Assembly: GCA_032027085.1 (NCBI GenBank)
Contig: JAVSMS010000001.1
Location: 3,883,730 to 3,947,729 of the forward strand
Length of the DNA: 64,000 nt
Direction: 5' to 3'
From: Pseudorhodoplanes sp.
Lineage (GTDB): Bacteria > Pseudomonadota > Alphaproteobacteria > Rhizobiales > Xanthobacteraceae
Shown here: positions 36,655 through 45,980 of the stretch, piece by piece
How the letters are laid out: each line of letters opens with the position of its first letter
Position numbering within the stretch: position 1 is the stretch's first letter
Translations under genes and position numbers: made by a program
The notes under the pieces: model-generated
Told to the model about the DNA's origin: nothing
What the model saw: only the letters and a program-made list of their open reading frames with translations
Database searches by the model: none

Positions 36655-36957
36655 CTAACGCACGCTGGACCAGACGATATAAAGACCGTCATTCGTCTGT
36701 ACATCGTGCGCGATCAGCGCGTGCGTCTTCGTGCCCGCGCCGCTGGCGGCGACGCCGTTGGCCAGCGCGAAAATGTCACCGACCTTCTGCGCCGCTTTCG
36801 CTTCGGCCACGAGTTGCTGTGCGCGGTCGGACAAGGTGACGATGGTGGCGGGCGTGTCGGCCGCAGCAGACGTCTCTGCCGCAGGCGGCCGCGCAGGATG
36901 CGCGGCGCTGCCGCCGGTATGCAGCGCAAGTCCAGTCAGCGTCGTGATGGCGACCAT
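36655..36957 (-). CDS. Small hypothetical protein, possibly exported (100 aa)
   Basis: The N-terminus has a short hydrophobic stretch (about 2-14) and then low-complexity Ala/Pro-rich sequence, followed by T-L-S-D-R-A-Q-Q-L-V-A-E-A-K and a glycine/alanine-rich end. No family is recognised. The ATG at 36957 follows gcttgagg. Composition resembles neighbouring genes; it is treated as a likely but unproven gene. Confidence 0.55.
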   Translation of the reverse strand: MVAITTLTGLALHTGGSAAHPARPPAAETSAAADTPATIVTLSDRAQQLVAEAKAAQKVGDIFALANGVAASGAGTKTHALIAHDVQTNDGLYIVWSSVR

Positions 36958-37070
36958 GATAGGGCCTCAAGCGTCGGTGACGTGAGGCCACGCTAGAATG
37001 CGAAGATTGAATCAACGGTGAATCGCCAGCGCAGAACGTCCGGTATAATGGTGCGATCTGCCTGCGGCTA

Positions 37071-37340
37071 TTAGTGTAGCCGGAAGACGCCGTCGACCGC
37101 CTTCAATTCCGCCGGCTTGATCAGTCGTGAATGCGCGATCGTCACTGAATGCAGGATGCCTTCCAGCGACTTTTGCCAGAAGTCGAGAAAGCCCTGCAGT
37201 TCGGGGAAATCCGGGCAAAGATCGTAGCTTTGCCAGACATAGGTCTGCAGAAGCCAGGGATGGTCGGGACGCCGATACAGGATCTGTGCGGTGGTCAGGC
37301 CGTAGCCGTTAACCTGTCGCCGAAAATCTTCCGAAATCAT
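37071..37340 (-). CDS. usg: Usg family protein (89 aa)
   Basis: A small soluble protein of the Usg family (PF06233), conserved in Rhizobiales and named for its position upstream of glutamine-synthetase-type genes in some species. Diagnostic segments are Y-G-L-T-T-A-Q-I-L-Y, R-P-D-H-P-W-L-L-Q-T-Y-V-W-Q, L-D-F-W-Q-K-S-L-E-G and A-V-D-G-V-F-R-L-H at the end. The function is unknown. The ATG at 37340 follows ctctgagga. It is divergent from groES. Confidence 0.92.
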   Translation of the reverse strand: MISEDFRRQVNGYGLTTAQILYRRPDHPWLLQTYVWQSYDLCPDFPELQGFLDFWQKSLEGILHSVTIAHSRLIKPAELKAVDGVFRLH

Positions 37341-37497
37341 GCGAATCCTCAGAGCTGATTGCGCTATAAGTCTTTCGCCGCGGCTCGCTTATCTCAAGCA
37401 AAAAAAGTAAATAAAGTTCCTAGAATCAAGGCGTTAGCAGCATCCGGGCGCGATTGCTGACACTCGTGTTAACGCTCCCGCGAGATGGTTACGGCTA
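37341..37497. other. AT-rich intergenic part between usg and the CIRCE element
   Basis: The first part of the 303-bp usg-groES gap. It is AT-rich around 37395-37430 and probably carries promoters in both directions. No gene is seen. Confidence 0.4.
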
Positions 37498-37524
37498 CTA
37501 GCAATCACCCTTGACGAGTGCTAA
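37498..37524 (+). promoter_or_regulatory. CIRCE element (HrcA operator) upstream of groES
   Basis: The right half gagtgctaa (37516-37524) is a perfect consensus CIRCE arm. The left half ctagcaatc (37498-37506) differs at two positions from ttagcactc, and the spacer is the standard 9 bp. It lies about 120 bp upstream of groES, so HrcA repression is expected. An hrcA gene is not in the window. Confidence 0.85.
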
Positions 37525-37577
37525 AAATTCCGCGAAACCCTCTTGCGCAGGGTCAAGCCGCGCCTAAATCCGCGGCC

Positions 37578-37598
37578 AGACGGGCTTCCAGCCCGTCT
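37578..37598 (+). other. Hairpin in the groES leader
   Basis: A perfect 9-bp stem agacgggct/agcccgtct with a tcc loop lies between the CIRCE element and the ribosome binding site of groES (aggagg at 37633). It could influence mRNA stability; a regulatory role is not shown. Confidence 0.45.
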
Positions 37599-37643
37599 TC
37601 CGTTTCCGAAATTGCAGACTCTTCAAAATCTTAGGAGGATCCC

Positions 37644-37958
37644 ATGAAGTTTCGTCCGCTTCACGACCGCGTTGTCGTCAAGCGCATCGATGCCGACGAA
37701 AAAACCGCCGGCGGCATCATCATTCCTGACACCGCGAAGGAAAAGCCGCAGACCGGCGAAGTAATCGCCGTGGGTCCTGGCGGCCGTGACGAAACCGGCA
37801 AGCTCACTCCGCTCGATGTCAAGGTCGGCGACCATGTCCTGTTCGGCAAGTGGTCCGGCACCGAAGTGAAGCTCGATGGCGTCGATTACCTCATCATGAA
37901 AGAGAGCGACATCATGGGCGTGCTGGAAGGCAGCGCCGCCAAGAAGAAGGCCGCCTGA
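37644..37958 (+). CDS. groES: Co-chaperonin GroES (104 aa)
   Basis: The 10-kDa lid of the GroEL folding chamber. Length and sequence are typical: [12 protein letters not shown], the mobile loop [11 protein letters not shown] and V-A-V-G-P-G. The ribosome site ttaggaggatccc is ideal. The groEL gene follows 28 bp downstream, and CIRCE regulation is upstream. Confidence 0.97.
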   Translation: MKFRPLHDRVVVKRIDADEKTAGGIIIPDTAKEKPQTGEVIAVGPGGRDETGKLTPLDVKVGDHVLFGKWSGTEVKLDGVDYLIMKESDIMGVLEGSAAKKKAA

Positions 37959-37974
37959 GGCCAAACCGATTTAG

Positions 37975-39678
<1,704 letters not shown>

Positions 39679-39705
39679 TGCCGCCGCCCGGCGAACGCAA
39701 CGATT

Positions 39706-39816
39706 CCGAAATCGGCTTCGCCGATTTCGGGCGGCCGGCGGCATGGTCGGAATGGACTTTTAAGTCCATTCCGACCGACTTCTTTAAGTGCCGAAGTCGG
39801 GCAAGCCCGACTTCGG
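39706..39816. repeat. Three consecutive perfect palindromes between the groEL-tail repeats
   Basis: Hairpin 1: an 11-bp stem, 39706-39716 with 39720-39730. Hairpin 2: a 15-bp stem, 39745-39759 with 39762-39776. Hairpin 3: a 12-bp stem, 39791-39802 with 39805-39816. All have loops of two or three bases. The three share a ccgaa-tcgg theme, which suggests copies of one palindromic unit. Confidence 0.8.
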
Positions 39817-39817
39817 T

Positions 39818-39889
39818 GGCGGGATGGATTTCTGATCCAGCCGCGAATACGAGGTTTGAAGGGGGCCGCTCACGCGGCCCCTTTTGTTT
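39818..39889 (+). repeat. Direct repeat copy 2: duplicated groEL tail plus terminator
   Basis: Reproduces 71 of 72 bases of 39607-39678, including in-frame codons for G-G-M-D-F and a stop, although no open frame leads into it. The second terminator hairpin is at 39862-39881, followed by ttttgttt. Confidence 0.9.
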
Positions 39890-39898
39890 CGTGTATTC

Positions 39899-39975
39899 GT
39901 AGGGTGGGCTGAGCGCAGCAAAGCCCACCGTTCATTGCGGTGGGCATTGGTGCAACGCACTGATGCCCTGCCTAC
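39899..39975. repeat. Short palindromic repeat (gtagggtgggc type)
   Basis: ggtgggc/gcccacc forms a hairpin near the left end, and a second gcggtgggc copy lies in the middle. The ends gtagggtggg and (inverted) gtaggcaggg are related. Similar short repeats are widespread in bacterial intergenic DNA. The remainder of the gap up to 40143 holds no gene. Confidence 0.45.
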
Positions 39976-40143
39976 AATCTGCTATGCCTTCTCCATTGAA
40001 CTACGCAATCTGAGAGAAGACTTCACCGCCTTGTTCATGCCTTTCCCCGGAAGAGACGGAGCAAGCAGATGGCGGCCGTGCCTGCAGGCTTGATCAGGCA
40101 ATGACGTACAGACTGAATAACCAAAGCGACTGGAGGATGGTTC

Positions 40144-40587
40144 ATGATGACAAGTCAGGATGACGGGGCCGCGCCACTTTTCACCTTGCGCTTGCCGGTC
40201 CGGTTCACCCATACCGATCCGGCGGGCTATGTATTTTTTCCGCGCTATTTCGAGATGCTGCAGGCCGTGGTCGAGGAGTGGTTCACCCATGCCTTGCAGC
40301 AACGATATGCCGACCTGATCAACAAACGTCGGCTCGGCACTCCCACCGCCACGACTCAATGCACTTTCCTGAAACCGTCACGGCTCGGCGATGAAATTGC
40401 CCTGGCGGTCAAGCTGGAGCATATTGGCAACTCGTCCTTCCGGCTGCGCTTTATCGGCACCGTCGAAGGCAATCTTCGGCTTGAGGCGGTATCGACGCTG
40501 GTGATGATCTCCCTTGATGACGGCGCTCCCCGCCCAATCCCCCAGGATCTGCGCGCACGCATGGAAGCTTATCAGGCTGGCAAGTGA
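40144..40587 (+). CDS. Acyl-CoA thioesterase, 4-HBT hot-dog fold (147 aa)
   Basis: The hot-dog thioesterase signature F-T-H-T-D-P-A-G-Y-V-F-F-P-R-Y-F (about 20-35) contains the catalytic Asp of 4-hydroxybenzoyl-CoA thioesterases. The domain is single and cytoplasmic. It is probably a broad acyl- or aroyl-CoA hydrolase; the exact substrate is unknown. The ATG at 40144 is preceded by ggaggatggttc. No pathway genes are adjacent. Confidence 0.88.
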   Translation: MMTSQDDGAAPLFTLRLPVRFTHTDPAGYVFFPRYFEMLQAVVEEWFTHALQQRYADLINKRRLGTPTATTQCTFLKPSRLGDEIALAVKLEHIGNSSFRLRFIGTVEGNLRLEAVSTLVMISLDDGAPRPIPQDLRARMEAYQAGK

Positions 40588-40654
40588 AGCAGCCAGCGGG
40601 AACCAGTCACGGTTCTGATCGCGACAGACAAGTGAAAGCCGAGGTCTCTTGAGA

Positions 40655-40987
40655 ATGTCATTCAGAGTGTTTTTGGCAGCCGCTGTTTCTTTCGCCATGA
40701 CCATCCCCGCGCATGACGCACTGGCGGCCGGCAAGAAAAAGCCGACCAAGGTCATCGTGAAGAAGCATGTGTGGAAGGGGTACGGGTTCCTGCCCGGCTA
40801 TCCGCGCAACGCACGCGAGCGCCGGCGCGACAAAGTGTTCTCGGAGCCGCGCTATTTCGACTGGGACGGCCGCGTTTATTACGGCTTCGGTAGGCCCGGC
40901 TTCTATCGCGGGCAATATAACGGCGGCAGCTTCGGCCCGTGCTGGACCTCGACGCCGATCGGCTGGATGTGGAATTGCGGGATGTGA
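40655..40987 (+). CDS. Small secreted basic protein (110 aa)
   Basis: A signal peptide (about 1-24, ending D-A-L-A-A) is followed by a basic, Tyr/Trp/Gly-rich mature domain with G-Y-G-F-L-P-G-Y, R-V-Y-Y-G-F-G-R-P-G-F-Y and a C-terminal pair of cysteines (C95 and C108). No known family is recognised; similar small periplasmic proteins are common in Bradyrhizobium relatives. The ATG at 40655 was chosen; a TTG at 40649 is in frame. Confidence 0.75.
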   Translation: MSFRVFLAAAVSFAMTIPAHDALAAGKKKPTKVIVKKHVWKGYGFLPGYPRNARERRRDKVFSEPRYFDWDGRVYYGFGRPGFYRGQYNGGSFGPCWTSTPIGWMWNCGM

Positions 40988-41415
40988 CGGTTCGGCGGGA
41001 TCGCAAATACCGGCCGCGCGAAGCGGTTTCTTCGTTCGGCATGCATTGCGCTCTCAACGGCGCCTTTCGATCACATTCTTGTGGAGCCGGTCTTTCCCCT
41101 GTCATTCGACTCGGAAACGACGTACGTTCGCGCACAGCTCAAGCACGCGCTTGAACCGAGATCTGCCCAAAACGGCGACGCACAGAAGTCTCCGCTTATA
41201 GCAATTGGCAGTCCTGGTGCCCCTTGGCCGGCACGTGCTCAAACAGAAAAATCGACTTGTTGCGCATCGCGGAGGCGCTGAGACAGCGCGATGCCATCAA
41301 CATCATTCCACGCGGTTTACAAAAGCGACCGCCGCAGCGACGGCGTTCCTCGCTCCCGCTTGCCGACGAGAGCTGAGTGCAGGCCCGAACGTCGGATAAG
41401 CCGATCAGGAGAACG
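40988..41415. other. Gene-poor interval before the Met-rich protein gene
   Basis: A frame at about 41206-41372 on the plus strand reads like a worn coding tail (D-L-L-R-I-A-E-A-L-R-Q-R-D-A-I-N-I-I-P) but has no start, signal or family evidence. It may be a decayed gene. The rest holds the probable promoter of the gene at 41416. Confidence 0.3.
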
Positions 41416-42033
41416 ATGATGAAACCGTCACTCAAAGCAATGTACTTCGGCGCAGTTGCGCTTGCAGCCGTTGCAGCCGCCCTTGCAACGTTCCCGACCG
41501 CTTCCTTTGCCCAGACACAATCGCCCGCCGCATCCACAACAACGGCCGTTCCTGAAGCCACCGTCAAGGCGCTGCAGGAGGCCCTCAACAAGCAGGGCAT
41601 TGCGGTGAAGACTGACGGCGTTCTGAACGAGGAAACGCGTGCGGCGATCAGAACATATCAGACGCAGCATCACCTGCCGGTCACGGGCGAGCCCGACAAC
41701 GCAACTCTTGCAAAACTTGCCGTCCGCCAAAGCGCAGCCCCTGGACAAACGACGACCACAGGCGCCTCGCCTCACATGATGAGCCCGCAGCAGATGATGC
41801 AGGGCGGCATGATGCCGGGCGGAATGATGAACTGCCCGATGATGCAGGGTCAGGCGCAGTCCGGCGCAATGCAGGGCCAGATGCAGCGGGGGCAGATGCC
41901 GGCAGGCTCGATGCAGCAGGGCGCGATGATTGCGAATGCCCAGGTGATGCAGGGAATGATGCAGATGATGCAAGGCATGATGCAGGTCATGCAGGCACAA
42001 ATGCAGCCGGGACAGGCCCCGACCGCACAATGA
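41416..42033 (+). CDS. Exported peptidoglycan-binding protein with methionine-rich tail (205 aa)
   Basis: A signal peptide (about 1-32, ending A-S-F-A) is followed by a PG_binding_1-type domain at about 45-105 (V-K-A-L-Q-E-A-L-N-K-Q-G, V-L-N-E-E-T-R-A-A-I-R-T-Y-Q). The C-terminal about 85 residues hold about 24 methionines, many as M-M pairs, plus Gln and Gly and one Cys (N-C-P-M-M). Met-rich periplasmic segments bind Cu(I) or Ag(I) in other proteins, so a copper-related envelope role is an inference. Ribosome site aggagaacg. A small membrane-protein gene follows at 42154. Confidence 0.8.
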   Translation: MMKPSLKAMYFGAVALAAVAAALATFPTASFAQTQSPAASTTTAVPEATVKALQEALNKQGIAVKTDGVLNEETRAAIRTYQTQHHLPVTGEPDNATLAKLAVRQSAAPGQTTTTGASPHMMSPQQMMQGGMMPGGMMNCPMMQGQAQSGAMQGQMQRGQMPAGSMQQGAMIANAQVMQGMMQMMQGMMQVMQAQMQPGQAPTAQ

Positions 42034-42153
42034 GGTCAGCGGCCGCCGGGCCAGGTGTCAATGAGCGCAGCGGCCATCATGACGGTCGGCACAAGGACCG
42101 GCACAAGGTATGTGCAAAACGGTGTGATACATCGTGTCGTGATGGAGGTGACA

Positions 42154-42441
42154 ATGACAAAGTTGCCTTATCTTCGGACAATGTTTGCAACCTGCATGCT
42201 GTTTCAGGTTGTTTACGTCCTGTGCGTATTTCTTTGGCTCACAAATCCGGACCTCAAGGGTCATGCGCTGCTGCCGGCCTTCTTCCCGAACTTCACGCTG
42301 CTGACGCTCGGCAGTTTCATCTACGGTCTGATAGCAAGCATGATCTACGGTTGGATCACAGCAATCATCTTCGTGTTCTTCTTTAACCTGTGGCCGGCGG
42401 TAGCGGCGCCAGTCGTCGGGCCAAGGACTGCTTCACTGTAG
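42154..42441 (+). CDS. Small two-helix membrane protein (95 aa)
   Basis: Two strong hydrophobic segments (about 10-30 and 53-80) are separated by a short loop containing T-N-P-D-L-K-G-H. It resembles short membrane proteins of the DUF5676 type, though this is not certain. The ATG at 42154 follows atggaggtgaca, a strong ribosome site; an earlier in-frame ATG at 42055 is less likely. It lies 120 bp downstream of the Met-rich gene and may be part of the same unit. Confidence 0.7.
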   Translation: MTKLPYLRTMFATCMLFQVVYVLCVFLWLTNPDLKGHALLPAFFPNFTLLTLGSFIYGLIASMIYGWITAIIFVFFFNLWPAVAAPVVGPRTASL

Positions 42442-42806
42442 AGTCGGTCCTCGCCCGGTTTTTATGCTTGCCCATCCCATGACGCATCCGCCCGTCATGG
42501 CTGCCGCACCAATCGCGAGTCATCTGCTGCGTAGCGCGGGGTGTGATGTCTTGACTGAACAGCTGCGGGCGGTCGGCGCGATCACGCCCCTCGACAGCAA
42601 TGCGCATCTCATCTGAATTGGTTCAGAAACGGACGCTTCTTCCGATCGATAAAGGCCCGCCTCTTCTGTGTGAACCGGCTCACAAACTTCTCCGCTCATA
42701 AACGCTAGCCCTTCCGGACTTTCCGTTCGCGGAATGGCGGATCAAACCGCCGCGCACACTGTTGTGCGCTTGATGACACCCGCTTGTCACAAAGGGGAGA
42801 AACCGC
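42442..42806. other. Intergenic region upstream of the FAD oxidoreductase gene
   Basis: No gene is seen. It contains an inverted repeat gcgcaca/tgtgcgc (42752-42758 and 42763-42769) about 40 bp before the start codon, a candidate operator, and a gtga-accggc-tcac palindrome near 42670. Confidence 0.4.
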
Positions 42807-44009
42807 ATGACCAAACCATTCGACGCAATAGTCGTAGGCGCACGCTGTGCCGGGTCACCGACGGCGATGTTGCTGGCTCGAAAGGGCTATCGGGTCCTCC
42901 TGGTCGACCGCGCAACCTTTCCGAGCGACACGGTGTCCACGCACATCCTGCACCCCCTCGGCGCAGCAGCCTTGGCAAGATGGAGCCTTCTCGACCGACT
43001 GGCCACGACCGGGTGCCCGCCGATCCACACCTATGCCTTCGATTTTGGCCCCTTCACGATTGCCGGCGCGCCAGGGACAGCGGAAGCACCGGTCGCCTAC
43101 TGCCCGCGGCGGACGATACTCGACAAGCTGCTGGTCGACGCCGCGGCTCAATCCGGCGCGGAGATCCGCGAAGGTTTTGGCGTCGAGGAGGTCTTGATCG
43201 AGGATGGGCGTGTGGTTGGCATCAAGGGTCGCTCGAAGCATGGCGGCTCCGCGGTCGAGCGCGCTCAGATTGTCGTCGGCGCCGATGGCAGACGCTCGTT
43301 TGTGGCCGAAGCAGTCCAACCCGAACACTATGACGAGAAGCCCCCGCTCCTCGCCGCATATTACACTTACTGGCGCGGGCTGCCGATGGACGGCCGATTC
43401 GAAACCTATATCCGCGAGAGACGTGGATTTGCGGCCGTTCCAACGCACGAAGACCTGACGCTGGTCATTGTCGGATGGCCCTACGCGGAACTCGCGGAGA
43501 TCAAGAGAGACATCGAGGGAAACTACCTGAAAGCGATCGCGCTCGCGCCGGCTTTCGCTCAGCGCTTGCGCGGCGCCAGGCGGGAGGCGCCCTTCGCCGG
43601 TGCGGCCGTGAAAAACTACTTTCGCAAGCCTTTCGGCCCCGGCTGGGCGCTGGTGGGCGATGCGGGCTACAACAGGGACTTCATTACCGGGCAGGGAATC
43701 ATGGATGCCTTCCATGACGCCGAGCTCTGCGCGGCCGCGCTCGACGATGCCTTTTCCGGAAGGCGGCTGTTCGACACCGCGATGGGTGAGTACCAGCGCA
43801 CGCGTGACGCGCGGGTCAAGGCCATGTACGACTTCACCTGCGAGCTGGCGACGCTCGAGCCCCCGCCGCCAGAGATGCAGCAACTGTTTGGCGCGATCCA
43901 CGGCAACCGCAACGCCATGGACGCATTCGTGCGGATGAACGCCGGGACCATATCGCCGGCAACGTTCTTCGCGCCGGAGAATGTCAGCGCGATCATGGCC
44001 GCCGCTTGA
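42807..44009 (+). CDS. FAD-dependent oxidoreductase, geranylgeranyl-reductase/halogenase-like (400 aa)
   Basis: The N-terminal nucleotide-binding motif V-V-G-A-R-C-A-G-S-P (about 9-18) departs from the usual G-x-G-x-x-G, with Arg-Cys inserted, a variant seen in some group A flavoproteins. The FAD motif G-D-A-G-Y is at about 289-293 (W-A-L-V-G-D-A-G-Y-N-R-D). No second domain is present and the substrate is unknown. Ribosome site aaggggagaaaccgc. A bidirectional terminator separates it from the converging DUF1254 gene. Confidence 0.85.
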   Translation: MTKPFDAIVVGARCAGSPTAMLLARKGYRVLLVDRATFPSDTVSTHILHPLGAAALARWSLLDRLATTGCPPIHTYAFDFGPFTIAGAPGTAEAPVAYCPRRTILDKLLVDAAAQSGAEIREGFGVEEVLIEDGRVVGIKGRSKHGGSAVERAQIVVGADGRRSFVAEAVQPEHYDEKPPLLAAYYTYWRGLPMDGRFETYIRERRGFAAVPTHEDLTLVIVGWPYAELAEIKRDIEGNYLKAIALAPAFAQRLRGARREAPFAGAAVKNYFRKPFGPGWALVGDAGYNRDFITGQGIMDAFHDAELCAAALDDAFSGRRLFDTAMGEYQRTRDARVKAMYDFTCELATLEPPPPEMQQLFGAIHGNRNAMDAFVRMNAGTISPATFFAPENVSAIMAAA

Positions 44010-44079
44010 GGCACGGTCGGGCGATGACAAGGTCGCTCCTCGCTTGCGGCGGATAGCGACGATCGCACGCACGCGATGC

Positions 44080-44107
44080 AAAAGGCCCGGGAGATCCCGG
44101 GCCTTTT
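44080..44107. terminator. Bidirectional rho-independent terminator
   Basis: A perfect 13-bp stem with A-tract on one arm and T-tract on the other (44080-44092 with 44095-44107, loop ga). It lies between the converging FAD oxidoreductase and DUF1254 genes and works in both directions. Confidence 0.85.
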
Positions 44108-44130
44108 CAGTTGTCATCAAGGCTGCGTAA

Positions 44131-45564
44131 CTATTCAGCCCCCATGCCGGTAAGAGAGTGATTGCGTGTCACGGCCGGCGGATTCCACCTCCCGGTGAGC
44201 GCCTCCGATTTCGGCGCGTAGAGCCGCATCAGCAGGTTGAACGGACCTTTCGGCGCCGGAAGCCAATTCGCCTGCTTCGTTGGTCCAGGATTCTCGTTCT
44301 GGAAATACAGGTCGAGCGAGCCGTCGGCGTTGTAGTTCAGCGGCATCCAGCTGCTGAGATTGAAGCGGTTGAGCGGGTTCGGCACCTGAAAGCCATCGGA
44401 ATTATAAAGCGTGATCGACCAGAAGGCATTTGCCGGCGGCAGGCTTCCCTTGTCGAAGTGGAGCGCATAGACGTTGGCACCGTCGAGTGGCCGGCCGAGG
44501 TCATCGGCAAGGTTCATCGGGTAGATCGCGTCCTCGGGCAGGTTCGCGCCAAGACCCACTTTGGCGACGATGGCGCGTTTCAGATAGTAATTGCCATACA
44601 CGCCCATGGTGTCGGTATTCATCGACCAGCCGTTGGCAACGCGCGCGACCGTCGGCATTTTCCACTCCATCAGCCGTTGCGCCTCCTGCGGCGCGCTGGT
44701 CAGGGCCTTGCGGACGACAGGATCAAGTTTCTCAACCTCAAAACTCTTGCCGGGCTCGAAACCGATCTTGCCCAATTGCGCCATCATCGGTTCGTCGGTG
44801 ACGTGCGGCGGGATCGTCTTCATCAGTTCGGCCGCGTAGGCGAAATACTTGTCCGCCGGCATGGTGTCCACCTGAACCTTGGGCGGCGTTTTCATGTCCA
44901 CGACCGGATCGATGATTGCGGTCACCGGCACCGGCGGCTTGCCCCATTGCGACAGCGGCGTGACCTTGTATTGCGCCTGGATCGTGTTGACGGCTCCGTA
45001 GTCGGACGGGCCGTCCGTCTTGGTGCGGCCGATGATCCAGACGATGGGAGTCGGCGCCTTGATCTGCGCCATTCCTGACGGCACGGTGCCGCTCCAGCCG
45101 GGCGGGGTTACCAGAAAATTGCCCGCCTGCGCGCCGGTGGTCCGCCAGCCGGGTGAGGCAAACACGTCGCTCCACATGTCCAGCATTGGCAGAAGATAGT
45201 AGCGGCCATTCGTGTCGGGCGCCGACACCACCATCGGCTCCTTGTTCATATCGAGCCATGCCGCGGAATAGAGCGTGTCGAAGTTGTAGCGCACGACACT
45301 TTTGTCGGTCGCCGGTGGATATGATGACATGCTCCAGAACGCATTCATCGGGCCTCGGCCGGGCACCTTGCCGGGCTCCATGTTTGTGAACTGCTTCCTG
45401 GTCACGTCCATCGTGACCAGAGGATAGAAATAAAGATAAGCGTCGACGCCGATGGCGCGCGCCTCCTCTTCCGTGACGGCTCGTGGGTGATCCTGCGCTA
45501 TCGCACTTGATGCAAGCGCGAAGGCCGTCAGCATGCTGAGCGTCAGCATGAGCTTCCTAGGCAT
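44131..45564 (-). CDS. Exported DUF1254/DUF1214 protein (477 aa)
   Basis: A signal peptide (about 1-22, A-S-S-A-I-A-Q) is followed by an N-terminal DUF1254 domain (A-Y-L-Y-F-Y-P-L-V-T-M) and a C-terminal DUF1214 domain (A-F-W-S-I-T-L-Y-N-S-D-G near residue 395). The family is exported and of unknown biochemistry. The Y-F-Y-P-L and F-W-S-I-T-L-Y motifs are diagnostic. The ATG at 45564 follows an aaggagcagggat ribosome site. Confidence 0.9.
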   Translation of the reverse strand: MPRKLMLTLSMLTAFALASSAIAQDHPRAVTEEEARAIGVDAYLYFYPLVTMDVTRKQFTNMEPGKVPGRGPMNAFWSMSSYPPATDKSVVRYNFDTLYSAAWLDMNKEPMVVSAPDTNGRYYLLPMLDMWSDVFASPGWRTTGAQAGNFLVTPPGWSGTVPSGMAQIKAPTPIVWIIGRTKTDGPSDYGAVNTIQAQYKVTPLSQWGKPPVPVTAIIDPVVDMKTPPKVQVDTMPADKYFAYAAELMKTIPPHVTDEPMMAQLGKIGFEPGKSFEVEKLDPVVRKALTSAPQEAQRLMEWKMPTVARVANGWSMNTDTMGVYGNYYLKRAIVAKVGLGANLPEDAIYPMNLADDLGRPLDGANVYALHFDKGSLPPANAFWSITLYNSDGFQVPNPLNRFNLSSWMPLNYNADGSLDLYFQNENPGPTKQANWLPAPKGPFNLLMRLYAPKSEALTGRWNPPAVTRNHSLTGMGAE

Positions 45565-45980
45565 ATCCCTGCTCCTTCAGCTTGATGCGTCTCGACCGAA
45601 ATGTTTCATTCGTGGATGACGGCAATAGCTGACCTCGCGGTGTACCGCTGGTCACATCTCGTAGAAATGTGCTGAATTGTTTGCTGAAGGCGTCGATCAA
45701 TCAATTCAAAACAGGCTACGTCGAAAGCGGTAATCGACGCAAAGAAGGCCTACATCATGCCCAACGCATTACAACTGTCGGAGATCACGGGATTATCCAA
45801 TGTCCCGCATATCTGGCCGTCATGAGCGCGGCGGCTCACATTGATGTGATTGTCTCAGCGCGGCCTTTGAAAGAGATTTTTCTCAATTGATTATTTTCGA
45901 ACGCTATGCCTCACCGCTAAATCAGCGTGGATGAATCGCAGTAGATTCGCGCCCGCCGCGCAAGCGGATGAGCGCCGCTC
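45565..45980. other. Intergenic region with a CRP/FNR-like palindrome
   Basis: No gene is well supported; a 73-codon frame at 45669-45890 lacks a ribosome site and family features. A palindrome TCACAT-TG-ATGTGA is at 45836-45849. The region probably carries the DUF1254 promoter. Confidence 0.35.

Noticed and set aside
37579-37597. groES leader hairpin as a terminator or ROSE-type thermometer
   Set aside because: No T-run follows, and the structure does not mask the ribosome site at 37633.
41206-41372. Possible worn coding tail before the Met-rich gene
   Set aside because: Too short, with no start and no confirmed homology; noted only as part of the gap description.
42855-44120. A 421-codon frame antisense to the FAD oxidoreductase
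   Set aside because: It runs through the bidirectional terminator and has no recognisable domain.
45669-45890. A 73-codon frame in the DUF1254-GNAT gap
   Set aside because: No ribosome site or domain; unlikely composition for a conserved small protein.
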